A stretch of DNA of 64,000 nucleotides from Halovenus marina. GTDB lineage: Archaea > Halobacteriota > Halobacteria > Halobacteriales > Haloarculaceae. The notes beneath the pieces were generated by a model, which did not search any database, was not told where the DNA came from, and saw only the letters and a program-made list of their open reading frames with translations. The position numbers and the translations under genes are program-made. Of this stretch, positions 51,806 through 59,560 are shown one piece after another (the stretch's first letter is position 1; each line of letters begins with the position of its first letter). The stretch covers positions 1,116,001 through 1,180,000 of the forward strand of contig NZ_JBLKNZ010000001.1 of the NCBI RefSeq assembly GCF_051414115.1. Direction: 5' to 3'.

Positions 51806-52219
51806 TTAGTTCGGCACATCGAAGTCGCCGAGGGTGGCGGAGTTATCGCCGCTCTGACTTTCCCAGACGACTGCAACTGTTTGCCCGGGATTAACACCTG
51901 TCACAGTAATACTAGTCCCAGAACTGATTTCAGTATTGAATTGAGAGCTAGCTGCACTACCGTCAACGTTCACTGTAATCCGATCTGAGTCAAGCACTGC
52001 ACCGCTCTGATGGGTAACTGTGACATCACTACCATCGTAGTCGAAGTCGAAACTTGCCTGCGGGGCGGAGTCGCTGACCGATTCACCGAGGCCGAGCACG
52101 AAGGTTGCAATCACGGCCGCCAGAATGACCGTAATCGCGACCATCAGGATGACCCCGATGACCGGTGAAACTGCACGCCCGTCTTCCGATTCGTTGCCGA
52201 ATAGGTTTGTTAGTTGCAT
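51806..52219 (-). CDS. Type IV pilin (pilin 1)
   Basis: 137 residues. Leader MQLTNLFGNESEDGR is followed by the conserved AVSPVIGVILMVAITV helix, the class-III signal processed by the PibD prepilin peptidase, and the LAAVIATFVLGLGE end of the helix. The mature head is beta-rich and Ser/Thr/Asp-rich (SFDFDYDGSDVTVTHQSG). It assembles into adhesive type IV pili. Its upstream leader is nearly duplicated in front of pilin 2. Confidence 0.92.
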   Translation of the reverse strand: MQLTNLFGNESEDGRAVSPVIGVILMVAITVILAAVIATFVLGLGESVSDSAPQASFDFDYDGSDVTVTHQSGAVLDSDRITVNVDGSAASSQFNTEISSGTSITVTGVNPGQTVAVVWESQSGDNSATLGDFDVPN

Positions 52220-52312
52220 GGTTGTTTTCGTTCACACAACGGTTGGCAGGAGTCGCATGCACCCTGATTTCCGTTGGTCTACTACGACATTCTACTCTGC
52301 CACATAAATACT
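52217..52312 (-). promoter_or_regulatory. Pilin 1 promoter and conserved leader
   Basis: On the minus strand a TATA-like tatttatg (complement of 52301-52310) gives a transcript with an about 55-60 nt leader. The leader holds the complement of catgcaccc (52256-52264) and of ttcacacaacgg (52231-52242), both repeated before pilin 2. The length of the conserved leader is unusual for this leaderless-prone genome. Confidence 0.6.
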
Positions 52313-52420
52313 TGCTGGCTAATTCTCAACTCTGAATATCAGAACTGAGAATCCTCAGATGGTTTTATGTTGTTTGGTTCGGTAGCTGTTGGCACAGGGA
52401 GTGGTTGCCCTGTGAGATGC

Positions 52421-52483
52421 TTCACACAACGGCACAGGGGCCGACGGACCCTTTGAGACACAGTGTCTCAATCGCATGCACCC
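52421..52483 (-). repeat. Third, orphan copy of the pilin leader elements
   Basis: In the 552-nt gap 52220-52771 both leader motifs recur: ttcacacaacgg at 52421-52432 and catgcaccc at 52475-52483. They are spaced wider than in the pilins and separated by the 9-bp-arm palindrome ttgagacacagtgtctcaa (52453-52471). No pilin reading frame follows on the minus strand. The rest of the gap (52320-52420, 52490-52771) shows nothing recognisable. Confidence 0.6.
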
Positions 52484-52771
52484 GTCTTTCATTCCCCCCT
52501 GTGTTCTCTGAAATTCATATCTGATAGCTAAAGCGTGGTGTAATTGCCCCGATCTGCTGAACAAGTCACTCCTTGTATCCTCATTACGTCGCTCCAGTCA
52601 ACGCGGTGCATCAGTATCTACCGGTTTCATAGGATTTCACATCTACTTATTGATATCCCATAGTGATTGCCAGGATTGACCTGCGGTTCCGTTGGAACTC
52701 ACAAAGCGTCACTACCGGGAGAATGCGAATACGGGCCGACAACTGTGTGTCGGACCCCTCTTCGATGCTCG

Positions 52772-53131
52772 CTAGTTACACTCTTCAAACAGGGTCGCCG
52801 TTTGATCGCCTGTTTCGCTCGTCCAGGTTATCGCACCAGTTCCGTCAAGTGTTTGTCCGGGAGTGACCGATCCTGTGTAAGTAGCGCCGCCCCCGTCGGT
52901 GATGGTCCCTTCGAAGGTGGTTTCGCCACCCTGAACAACGGCATCAGTACCGTCACACTGAAAGGTGATCTGCGGTGCAGTACTGTCGACGGATTCACCG
53001 AGGCCGAGAACGAAGGTTGCGATGACGGCGGCGAGGATGACCGTAATTGCGACCATCAGGATGACTCCGATGACAGGTGAGACGGCCCGCCCGTCATCCG
53101 ATTCGTTGTCGAATAACTCTGTCAGTTTCAT
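52772..53131 (-). CDS. Type IV pilin (pilin 2)
   Basis: 119 residues. Leader MKLTELFDNESDDGR, then the same AVSPVIGVILMVAITV helix as pilin 1, so N-termini are almost identical through GLGES while the heads differ (QITFQCDGTDAVVQGGE). It ends with EECN; the head has two Cys (CDGTD and ECN) that could form a disulfide in the outside environment. A probable second major or minor pilin. Confidence 0.92.
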   Translation of the reverse strand: MKLTELFDNESDDGRAVSPVIGVILMVAITVILAAVIATFVLGLGESVDSTAPQITFQCDGTDAVVQGGETTFEGTITDGGGATYTGSVTPGQTLDGTGAITWTSETGDQTATLFEECN

Positions 53132-53225
53132 GGTTGGTTTGATTCACACAACGGGTCGCAGGATATTCATGCACCCTGATTTACCGTTGGTCTATTGGCT
53201 GTTTCGATCCGCCAAATAAATAACT
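53129..53225 (-). promoter_or_regulatory. Pilin 2 promoter and conserved leader
   Basis: The TATA-like complement of aaataaataa (53214-53222) precedes the leader carrying ttcacacaacgg (53143-53154) and catgcaccc (53168-53176), with the following tgatttaccgttggtcta shared with pilin 1. High conservation of non-coding leader suggests shared regulation or recent duplication. Confidence 0.6.
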
Positions 53226-53333
53226 TGTGGACAGTTTTATCGCTGAAAATCGGGGCTAAAACCTGTGGCTGTGTTTTGCGCTCAGTCCGAGAGACCGACA
53301 ACTGTTATGTTTTCACCCCCTCGATCGGTGTGC

Positions 53334-54095
53334 ATGCGCGTCACCTTTCTCGGAACCGGAAGCGCGATGCCGACTGGACAGCGATTCCAGACCGGTCTGT
53401 TGCTCGAATCGGGTAGGGAGTCGCTGCTCGTCGACTGCGGGAGCGGTGTGTTGCACAGTCTCGCTCGAACCAGCGTCGGCTACGAAAACACGGACACACT
53501 CCTGCTCACGCACCACCATCTCGATCACGTCTCGGATCTCCCGGTCTTGCTGAAGGCCCGATGGCTCGACGGCGCAGAGTCACAGACGATTGTCGGTCCA
53601 CCGGGGACGGCGGAACTCGTCTCCGGACTCCTCGACGTCCACGAGTACATGCAGGATCGAATCGACCTGTCCGTTCGGGACCTCTCACCGGAGCAGTCGA
53701 CGACGCTGAGCGGGTTCGACATCGATTCGATGGAGACGCACCACTCCATACAGTGTTTTGCGTATCGGTTCACCCCACAAGGGACCGACGAACCCACGTT
53801 CGTGTTCAGCGGTGACACCGAAGCCTTCCCCCAACTGATCGAATTCGCTGACGGTGCGTCGGTGCTGGCTCACGACTGTTCGTTCCCCGACGGCGTCGAC
53901 GTCTCGAATCATCCGACGCCCTCGCAACTCGGAGAGACGCTTGCCGACGCCGACGCTGACATCGACCGGGTGTATCTCACGCATCTGTACCCCCACACCG
54001 AGGGCCGTCACGAGGAGATGCTCGATTCGGTCGGTGACGCGTACGACGGTGACGTTCGGTTTGCACAGGACGGACTCACGCTCGAACTCGCGTGA
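53334..54095 (+). CDS. MBL-fold hydrolase (ribonuclease Z-like)
   Basis: The start at 53334 (MRVTFLGTGSAMPTGQRFQT) gives 253 residues. Metal motifs: THHHLDHVSDL (about 60-70), the Asp of FSGDT (about 160-164), HDCSFPDGV and the terminal His of LTHLYPH. The TG-x-PTG opening is typical of tRNase Z-like and arylsulfatase-like MBLs. It could be tRNase Z-related, but the exosite flexible arm of true tRNase Z is not obvious, so the substrate is open. Confidence 0.88.
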   Translation: MRVTFLGTGSAMPTGQRFQTGLLLESGRESLLVDCGSGVLHSLARTSVGYENTDTLLLTHHHLDHVSDLPVLLKARWLDGAESQTIVGPPGTAELVSGLLDVHEYMQDRIDLSVRDLSPEQSTTLSGFDIDSMETHHSIQCFAYRFTPQGTDEPTFVFSGDTEAFPQLIEFADGASVLAHDCSFPDGVDVSNHPTPSQLGETLADADADIDRVYLTHLYPHTEGRHEEMLDSVGDAYDGDVRFAQDGLTLELA

Positions 54096-54127
54096 ATCAG
54101 TCTCTGGTCGGCAGCGCACACTGTCTC

Positions 54128-54207
54128 ATACTGCTGGCTGTACATTCGTACAGATATTCGCCACTCCGGGGTGGCGAATCCGTTCAAAATGGGACAGCCA
54201 GCAGTAT
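54128..54207. repeat. Dispersed palindromic element, copy 2 (80 bp)
   Basis: Arms atactgctggctgtac (54128-54143) and its complement with one mismatch (54192-54207) enclose an inner hairpin attcgccac/gtggcgaat (about 54155-54178). It shares length, arm sequence and inner hairpin plan with copy 1 at 12797-12875. It sits exactly between convergent genes and its right arm touches the stop codon of the histidine kinase, so here it can also act as a bidirectional terminator. Confidence 0.75.
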
Positions 54208-55442
54208 CAGACCTGGTCGAGCGTGACGCGAAAGTCCGCGCCGCCAGCGTCGCTGTCTCGAACTGCGACGGACCCGCCGTAGGACTGCACGAGCGACCGG
54301 ACGAGTCCGAGTCCGAATCCCGTGCCGTCGCTGTCCGGCCCGCGTTGGCCCATCTCGAAGAGGTCCTCGCGGATTTCCTCGGAAATACCGTCACCGTCGT
54401 CGGCCAGTCCGACGACGACCGAATCAGGCGAAGGCGTCTCTGCGTACACGTCGACCGTGACTGCCCCGTCGTTGTGGACCGCCGCGTTCGAGAGGATGTT
54501 CTGAAACACCGAACTGACCAGGTCACCGGCGTACACTTCACAGTCGAATTCGTCAGCGTCGTACGCGACTGTCAGGTTCTCGAACTTCTGTTCGACGGTG
54601 TGGATGACGTTCGTCAGGATGAAATCGAGATCCATTGGCTCCGGACTGTCTTCCTGTTCGAGTGTCTTGACCGTGCCACCGACGTCGTCGACGAGTTTCG
54701 AGGCATCCTGTCCAGTCTGGTGAATCCGTTCGAGATACTCCTCGACAGAGTCGTCCGTGATGGGCCGTTCGAGCGCCGCCTCGGCAAAGCTGAGGATGAC
54801 CTGCAGGTCGTTGCCAAGGTCGTGGCGCAACAGGCGGTCGTACACCTCGAGAATCTCCTTTCGCTTTTCGAGGTCGTTTCGCGCCCGTTCGAGCCGTTCG
54901 CGCGAGCGAACGTTCGTGATCGCCGTACCGATGTGTTCCGCGAAGAATTCGACTGGCTTGACGTGGTGTTCCTCGACGTGCTCCAGAGACGGCCAGCTCA
55001 CCACCAGTATCGCTCCGGACTGTTCGTCGCCGATCCCATATAATGCTGGCACTGCGATGGTGACGTCGCGCTCTTCGGTGACGGTCTCCGGGTCGACGAG
55101 AGTGACGTTGTCGGCGCTGTAGCGGACTGTCCCGCTCTGGGCACACACGGCAACGTCTCCGCTCTGGTTTGCATACTGTGCGATCCGTCCCGCCTCTCCC
55201 TCAGGCGACTGACTGGAGCGAACGCTTTCGAGAATCTGCAGACTTCCGTTTCGTACCTCGATCACTGTCGAGGATGGATAGCCATCCAGAACGTTCGGTA
55301 TCGCCTCGATCGCAAGTGTTGCGATCTCTTCGACGGACTCCAGGTGATACATCTCGCGACTGTATTTGACTATCTGTCCGGCTATCTGGACCGTCCGGTC
55401 TCGAGTCTCCGCTATCCCCGGTTTGTCGTCTGGAGCCGTCAT
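54207..55442 (-). CDS. GAF-domain sensor histidine kinase
   Basis: 411 residues, soluble. GAF-like region at about 30-190 (MYHLESVEEIATLAIEAI, GAILVVSWPSLEHVEEHH). H-box DRLLRHDLGNDLQVIL at about 216-231, N-box NILSNAAVHNDGAV, G1 LADDGDGISEE, G2 GTGFGLGLVRSLVQ. All boxes are present, so it should be active. No regulator is adjacent; stop codon is in the palindromic element. Confidence 0.9.
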   Translation of the reverse strand: MTAPDDKPGIAETRDRTVQIAGQIVKYSREMYHLESVEEIATLAIEAIPNVLDGYPSSTVIEVRNGSLQILESVRSSQSPEGEAGRIAQYANQSGDVAVCAQSGTVRYSADNVTLVDPETVTEERDVTIAVPALYGIGDEQSGAILVVSWPSLEHVEEHHVKPVEFFAEHIGTAITNVRSRERLERARNDLEKRKEILEVYDRLLRHDLGNDLQVILSFAEAALERPITDDSVEEYLERIHQTGQDASKLVDDVGGTVKTLEQEDSPEPMDLDFILTNVIHTVEQKFENLTVAYDADEFDCEVYAGDLVSSVFQNILSNAAVHNDGAVTVDVYAETPSPDSVVVGLADDGDGISEEIREDLFEMGQRGPDSDGTGFGLGLVRSLVQSYGGSVAVRDSDAGGADFRVTLDQV

Positions 55443-55507
55443 GCCCTGCTACGAAATCCCCTGCAGGGTTGTTGCAGGCAAGATAAAAAATGCTTTCGCC
55501 ACTCCTC

Positions 55508-56575
55508 TCAGTCGAGACGATATCGCAACAGCGCGGCGATCCCGCCGAGATTCGAGAGCTGTTGTCCGGGGTCGAACTCGCTCGAAAACACGGTCACGTC
55601 GCCGCCTTTCTGCTCTGCGGTTTCGATGACCTGGTCGACATCGATATCCCAGTCGCCCTCGCCCTGTCGCGCCGAACGGAGCATCTCGTCGACGACGAGC
55701 AACTGTTCGATCGCACCGAACTCCGCCGCTTTTTTGACTGATTCCGGACCATACGCGACTGTCTCTTCGGTCTTCAGTCGCTCCATCAACTCGTCGATGA
55801 GCGCCGACTCCTCGGCGATACGGGTCTCGCGCTGGATATCCTCGACTGCGCCGCGTTTGAGCACTTCGTGGACGCCCCGGTCACCGACGGAACTCGTGTC
55901 GACTGTCGTGATTCGCTCCGTGAGTTCCGGGCGCTCTTCTTCGATGTAATCGAGCGCATCCTGCTTGGTGAATCCGGGGCCAGCGAGGATGATCGCGTCG
56001 GCATCGAGTCGGCCGAGCACGTCGGTGAGTTCGGAAAACAGCTCTGATCGGGGTCTGGCATCGTCGCCCTTTCCAGTCGGGCCGGAGAGGGTCGCTCGCT
56101 CCTCCGCTCCGTACTGCTCGATGGTGTGGACGTGTGCCTGTCCTTCCTCGACGGTGGCGACTGCGACTGCCGGGTTGTCCGCCGCCTCGACTGCCGCCTC
56201 GATCCGGTCGCGCTGGTCAGGTTTCCAGCGCTTTTCGACCTCCAGTTCGTCGTGTTCCTCCACGTTGAGCGTGTGGTGGTGGCCGAGTTGGTCTTCCCGA
56301 GAGCAGTCCTCGATGACCCCGCTCACGCGCAGTCGGTTGGCAAAGCGGGCGAACTCCACGTCCTCGACGGCGAGTTCCGCCCAGATGTGTTCGCGCTCCC
56401 CACCCGTATCTCTGAGTTGCTCGTCGTTGCGCTGGATGCGCCGGGTCGTGTCTCCGGCGACCCTGTCGTCGGGTTCGATGACGTGCGCGAGATGCCACAG
56501 GTCGTCGACGCTCTCGGGGACGAGCGTCCACCGTTCCCGGCCGCCCTCGACCTGCTGTCGCTGGGCAACGTGCAT
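55508..56575 (-). CDS. pelA: Pelota-like mRNA surveillance factor (Dom34)
   Basis: The start at 56575 (MHVAQRQQVEGGRERWTLVP) gives 355 residues; the 429-residue frame includes the non-coding region up to 56797. N-terminal Sm-like domain with SGDTTRR-type VAGDTTRRIQRNDEQ and ANRLRVSGVIEDCSREDQLG, then the eRF1-like central and C-terminal domains: GPGFTKQDALDYIEE, GDRGVHEVLKRGAVEDIQ, GPESVKKAAEFGAIEQLLVVDE and the closing DPGQQLSNLGGIAALLRY. It rescues stalled ribosomes with aABCE1. Confidence 0.95.
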   Translation of the reverse strand: MHVAQRQQVEGGRERWTLVPESVDDLWHLAHVIEPDDRVAGDTTRRIQRNDEQLRDTGGEREHIWAELAVEDVEFARFANRLRVSGVIEDCSREDQLGHHHTLNVEEHDELEVEKRWKPDQRDRIEAAVEAADNPAVAVATVEEGQAHVHTIEQYGAEERATLSGPTGKGDDARPRSELFSELTDVLGRLDADAIILAGPGFTKQDALDYIEEERPELTERITTVDTSSVGDRGVHEVLKRGAVEDIQRETRIAEESALIDELMERLKTEETVAYGPESVKKAAEFGAIEQLLVVDEMLRSARQGEGDWDIDVDQVIETAEQKGGDVTVFSSEFDPGQQLSNLGGIAALLRYRLD

Positions 56576-56630
56576 ACCACCCCTCCGACAGCCGTCGGTA
56601 AGTGCGTGCTGATATCTGCCCGGTTCACAG

Positions 56631-56640
56631 TTTTTTATAC
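56631..56640 (+). promoter_or_regulatory. TATA box of the histidine kinase at 56662
   Basis: ttttttatac 22-31 nt before the ATG at 56662; leaderless spacing. Confidence 0.6.
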
Positions 56641-56661
56641 CGACCCGCCGAACAGTGCTGT

Positions 56662-57852
56662 ATGGCTGGTTCCAGCGTGGGCCCGGGGGAGTGGCTCTGT
56701 GCGACACTTCGGGGCGTTCAAACTGCGATGGTGGAAACGGACGAACCGACTGCATTTTCCGAGGCACTCGTCGAGCGCGTCGTGGCAGTCGAGTCACACG
56801 CGTTCGCCTGGGTCGGGCGTGTCACCGCAGCGGGCGACCTTCGGACGTACGCGGCTGCGACACCGGGAGAAACCGTCGCAGTAAACCCGGACCTGTCCAG
56901 CGACGGGCCGAGTCGCCGTGCGGCCGAGACCGGTGAGACACAGATACACGCAGATATCAGCGGGAACCCCGAGTACGACGTGTTTGCTCGCTACGTCGAC
57001 GCTCTCCCCGCCACAAACGCCGATACTACCCTCGTCGCAGAGGTCGATGCTGCCTCCGACACAAACGCCGATGCTGCTTCCGTCGCGAGTCTGACCATCC
57101 CGGTCGGGGAGCGCCGCGTGCTCACTATCTACACGACGAGTACGGACGTGGACCCACTCGTTCGCGAGATGGCCGACGAACTCGGCGCAGCAGTCGAGTG
57201 GGGGTATCGCTCCTTCGAGACGCGGCGGGAACTCGCGCGTGAGCGCGAGCGCCTGGAGTCCGTCAGAAGCGTCGTCTCTCACGACCTCGGCAATCCGATC
57301 AATGTCGCCGCGGGGCGACTCTCGCTTGCCGCAGAGGAGTGCGACAGCGAACACCTCGCACACGTCGAACGCGGCCTCGATCAGATCGAGGCGCTCGCCG
57401 ACGAGACGCTCCAGTTCGTCGAGATGAGCCGCCGAGTACAGCAGCGCGAGCCGATTTCTCTCGCCGCGTGTGCTCGCTCGTGCTGGGCCGAACTGGACAC
57501 CGGTCGTGGGTCCCTCGATATCTCCGACGCGACTGTCGAGGCTGACCCGGAGCGACTCAGGCGACTCGTCTCGGAACTGTTCGAGAACGCGCTCGTTCAC
57601 AGCGACGGGTCGGTGACCGTGACTGTCGGCACGCTCTCGGGTCACTCGGGCTTTTTCGTGGCAGACGACGGTCCCGGCATTCCCGAAGGAGAGCGAGCGT
57701 ACGTCCTCGACAGGGGTTATTCGACGCTCTCGGACCGGGACGGCAACGGGCTTTCGGTCGTGTCCGCAATCGCAGACGCACACGACTGGACGCTCGAACT
57801 CGATCACGAGACTGATGGCACGCGCGTCGAGGTCACGACGACGCGCTGGTAA
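56662..57852 (+). CDS. Sensor histidine kinase with N-terminal GAF-like domain
   Basis: The start at 56662 (MAGSSVGPGEWLCATL) gives 396 residues. The N-terminal about 190 residues look like a GAF-type sensor (AFAWVGRVTAAGDLRTYAAA). H-box SVVSHDLGNPINVAAGRL (about 210-227), N-box SELFENALVHSDG, G1 VADDGPGIPEGE, G2 RDGNGLSVVSAIA. No TM. Near-repeat DTNADAAS/TNADTT in the linker. Divergent from pelA with 86 nt between. Confidence 0.88.
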   Translation: MAGSSVGPGEWLCATLRGVQTAMVETDEPTAFSEALVERVVAVESHAFAWVGRVTAAGDLRTYAAATPGETVAVNPDLSSDGPSRRAAETGETQIHADISGNPEYDVFARYVDALPATNADTTLVAEVDAASDTNADAASVASLTIPVGERRVLTIYTTSTDVDPLVREMADELGAAVEWGYRSFETRRELARERERLESVRSVVSHDLGNPINVAAGRLSLAAEECDSEHLAHVERGLDQIEALADETLQFVEMSRRVQQREPISLAACARSCWAELDTGRGSLDISDATVEADPERLRRLVSELFENALVHSDGSVTVTVGTLSGHSGFFVADDGPGIPEGERAYVLDRGYSTLSDRDGNGLSVVSAIADAHDWTLELDHETDGTRVEVTTTRW

Positions 57853-57950
57853 TCACTTCAACGGGGACTCCAAATTGTGCCGTACAGTACCACGATATGC
57901 GGTACCGCGAGTATCGCACGACTTATTCGTCGGGGGAGTCTATTTAGGGT

Positions 57951-58235
57951 GTGAGCGAAGATACGGGGCGGCGGAACCTCCGCATGCCCAACGACGACGA
58001 GCTGTTCGCGGTCGTGACTGAACACAACGGTGGCAATCACGTCCGCGTGCAGTGTGAAGACGGCGAGTCCCGCATGGGACGAATCCCTGGCCGGATGAAA
58101 TACCGCATCTGGATCGACGAAGGCGATGTCGTCCTCGTCGAACCGTGGGACTGGCAGGACGAGAAGGCCAACATCGAGTGGCGCTACGACAGCAGGGACG
58201 CAGACCAACTCCGCGCCGAAGGCCACATCGAGTGA
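57951..58235 (+). CDS. eif1A: Translation initiation factor aIF-1A
   Basis: A GTG start at 57951 (gtgagcgaagatacg) gives 94 residues: MSEDTGRRNLRMPNDDELFAVV then the OB fold with GNHVRVQCEDG, RMGRIPGRMKYRIWI and the signature VVLVEPWDWQDEKANIEWRY. Promotes start-codon scanning and 30S initiation complex formation. It has the usual archaeal length. Confidence 0.95.
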   Translation: MSEDTGRRNLRMPNDDELFAVVTEHNGGNHVRVQCEDGESRMGRIPGRMKYRIWIDEGDVVLVEPWDWQDEKANIEWRYDSRDADQLRAEGHIE

Positions 58236-58357
58236 TACTGACGGCTCTATCGAGTGACCGTTCTCTGCGCCAGCACGCGTGATATTCTGCCGCGTTCTTT
58301 CCCACCGAGAGTAGCCGGAACCGCGGCGTTGATATGTGTTCGATTGCAGGATCAGGC

Positions 58358-58516
58358 ATGTTCGAGACAGCGCTGCATCTGGGAACCGAGCATCCGAACC
58401 TCCTGTGGCTGTTCGTGGCCGGGATGCTCTGCTTTGGCGGCGGACTCGCAGTTGGGCTCGTTTCGAGACTCCGAGATCGATTTTCTGACACAGCGGCCGC
58501 GCCAGACGGCGAATAG
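58358..58516 (+). CDS. Small single-TM haloarchaeal protein
   Basis: The start at 58358 (MFETALHLGTEHPNLLWLF) gives 52 residues; a frame from 58334 adds 8 unlikely residues. One TM helix (about 13-36) with a Gly-rich exit (CFGGGLAVGLVSRL) and a short charged tail. I recall similar 50-residue proteins in other haloarchaea; function unknown. Confidence 0.6.
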   Translation: MFETALHLGTEHPNLLWLFVAGMLCFGGGLAVGLVSRLRDRFSDTAAAPDGE

Positions 58517-58570
58517 CTGGACATTCGATCGAACGAAAACCACTATGAACGCAGCACGCAAACTACAGCC

Positions 58571-59479
58571 ATGACCAAGCGTCGTGTCTCACTGCCACCG
58601 GCAGCGGCGGAGGGGCTCCGTGAGTTCGTTGCGGAGGTAGACGCGCGGCTTTCCTCCGACGAGAGCACCTGTGACGTCGTCGAGGATGTCCTCGTGGACC
58701 TGCACGGCGACCGGGAGGCCTACGAGCGCTGGCAGTCCGGTGAAGACGTTTCCCCTGCCGAGCGCGTTCGGTTGCAGGGATACGACCCCTGTAACGCGAC
58801 ACTCGAAAGTGAATACTACGCCGAAGTCGACCTCGAACCCGAGCAGTTCGAGCAGTCGAAGTACCTCCAGTGGCTGTGGCGACAGTTCGACGCGACGCCG
58901 ATGGCCGATAACGTCGCCTTCGCACTCGAATTTCGGCAGATGCTCGCCGACCACCTCTTCGAGGAGTGTGGCGACAACTGCCGATTCTTCAAGGGTATCT
59001 CGATGACCTACGGGCACAACATCACTCTCGGCGACAACGTCGTCGTCCACGACAACGTCCACCTCGACGACCGCGGGAAACTCACTATCGGCGACCGCGT
59101 CTCTATCTCTGACGACACGCACATCTACAGCCACGACCACGACATCGCCGACCAGACCGACGTGCGCAACTATCACACCATCGTCGAGGACGACGTGCGC
59201 CTGACATACGACTCGATGGTGCGCGCAGGCGTCCACGTCGGTGAGAACGCCGTGCTGGCGGCGAAATCGGCCGCACAGAAGGACATCCCGGCCCACCACA
59301 TCGCCGCCGGAACGCCTGCGAAATCCATCGGGATCAAACCCGGTTGGGAGTCGGTCGCAAAACCCCTCGAAGAGGCGAACGTCGACCGGCGGGAACAGCG
59401 TCGGATCGAGTACGACATCCCCGACTCGACGGACACCTTCGACGAGTTCCACCGCGATCGGTCGCCACCGGACGCGTGA
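58571..59479 (+). CDS. Hexapeptide-repeat acyltransferase (maltose/galactoside O-acetyltransferase-like)
   Basis: 302 residues. N-terminal about 130 residues are helical and family-specific (including AYERWQSGEDVSPAER and a Mac-type helix FALEFRQMLADHLFEE). The left-handed beta-helix follows at about 135-250 (GISMTYGHNITLGDN, TIGDRVSISDDTHIYSHDHD, MVRAGVHVGENAVLAAKSA). His of YSHDHD is the probable catalytic base. It transfers an acyl group, usually acetyl, from CoA to a sugar or amine. Confidence 0.88.
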   Translation: MTKRRVSLPPAAAEGLREFVAEVDARLSSDESTCDVVEDVLVDLHGDREAYERWQSGEDVSPAERVRLQGYDPCNATLESEYYAEVDLEPEQFEQSKYLQWLWRQFDATPMADNVAFALEFRQMLADHLFEECGDNCRFFKGISMTYGHNITLGDNVVVHDNVHLDDRGKLTIGDRVSISDDTHIYSHDHDIADQTDVRNYHTIVEDDVRLTYDSMVRAGVHVGENAVLAAKSAAQKDIPAHHIAAGTPAKSIGIKPGWESVAKPLEEANVDRREQRRIEYDIPDSTDTFDEFHRDRSPPDA

Positions 59480-59560
59480 GGTGTTTCTCCGTCAGTCACT
59501 GCATCGATTACCTCCTCTGTTAGGCCGAACGAATAAGCCTGACGACACCAACTAGGAGTA

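Noticed and set aside
52355..52564. 69-codon minus-strand frame in the pilin gap
   Set aside because: Composition is not haloarchaeal and it covers the orphan leader; treated as non-coding.
58232..58247. Sequence atactgacggctctat resembling one arm of the palindromic elements
   Set aside because: Three mismatches in 16 and no opposite arm nearby; probably chance or a strongly decayed half.
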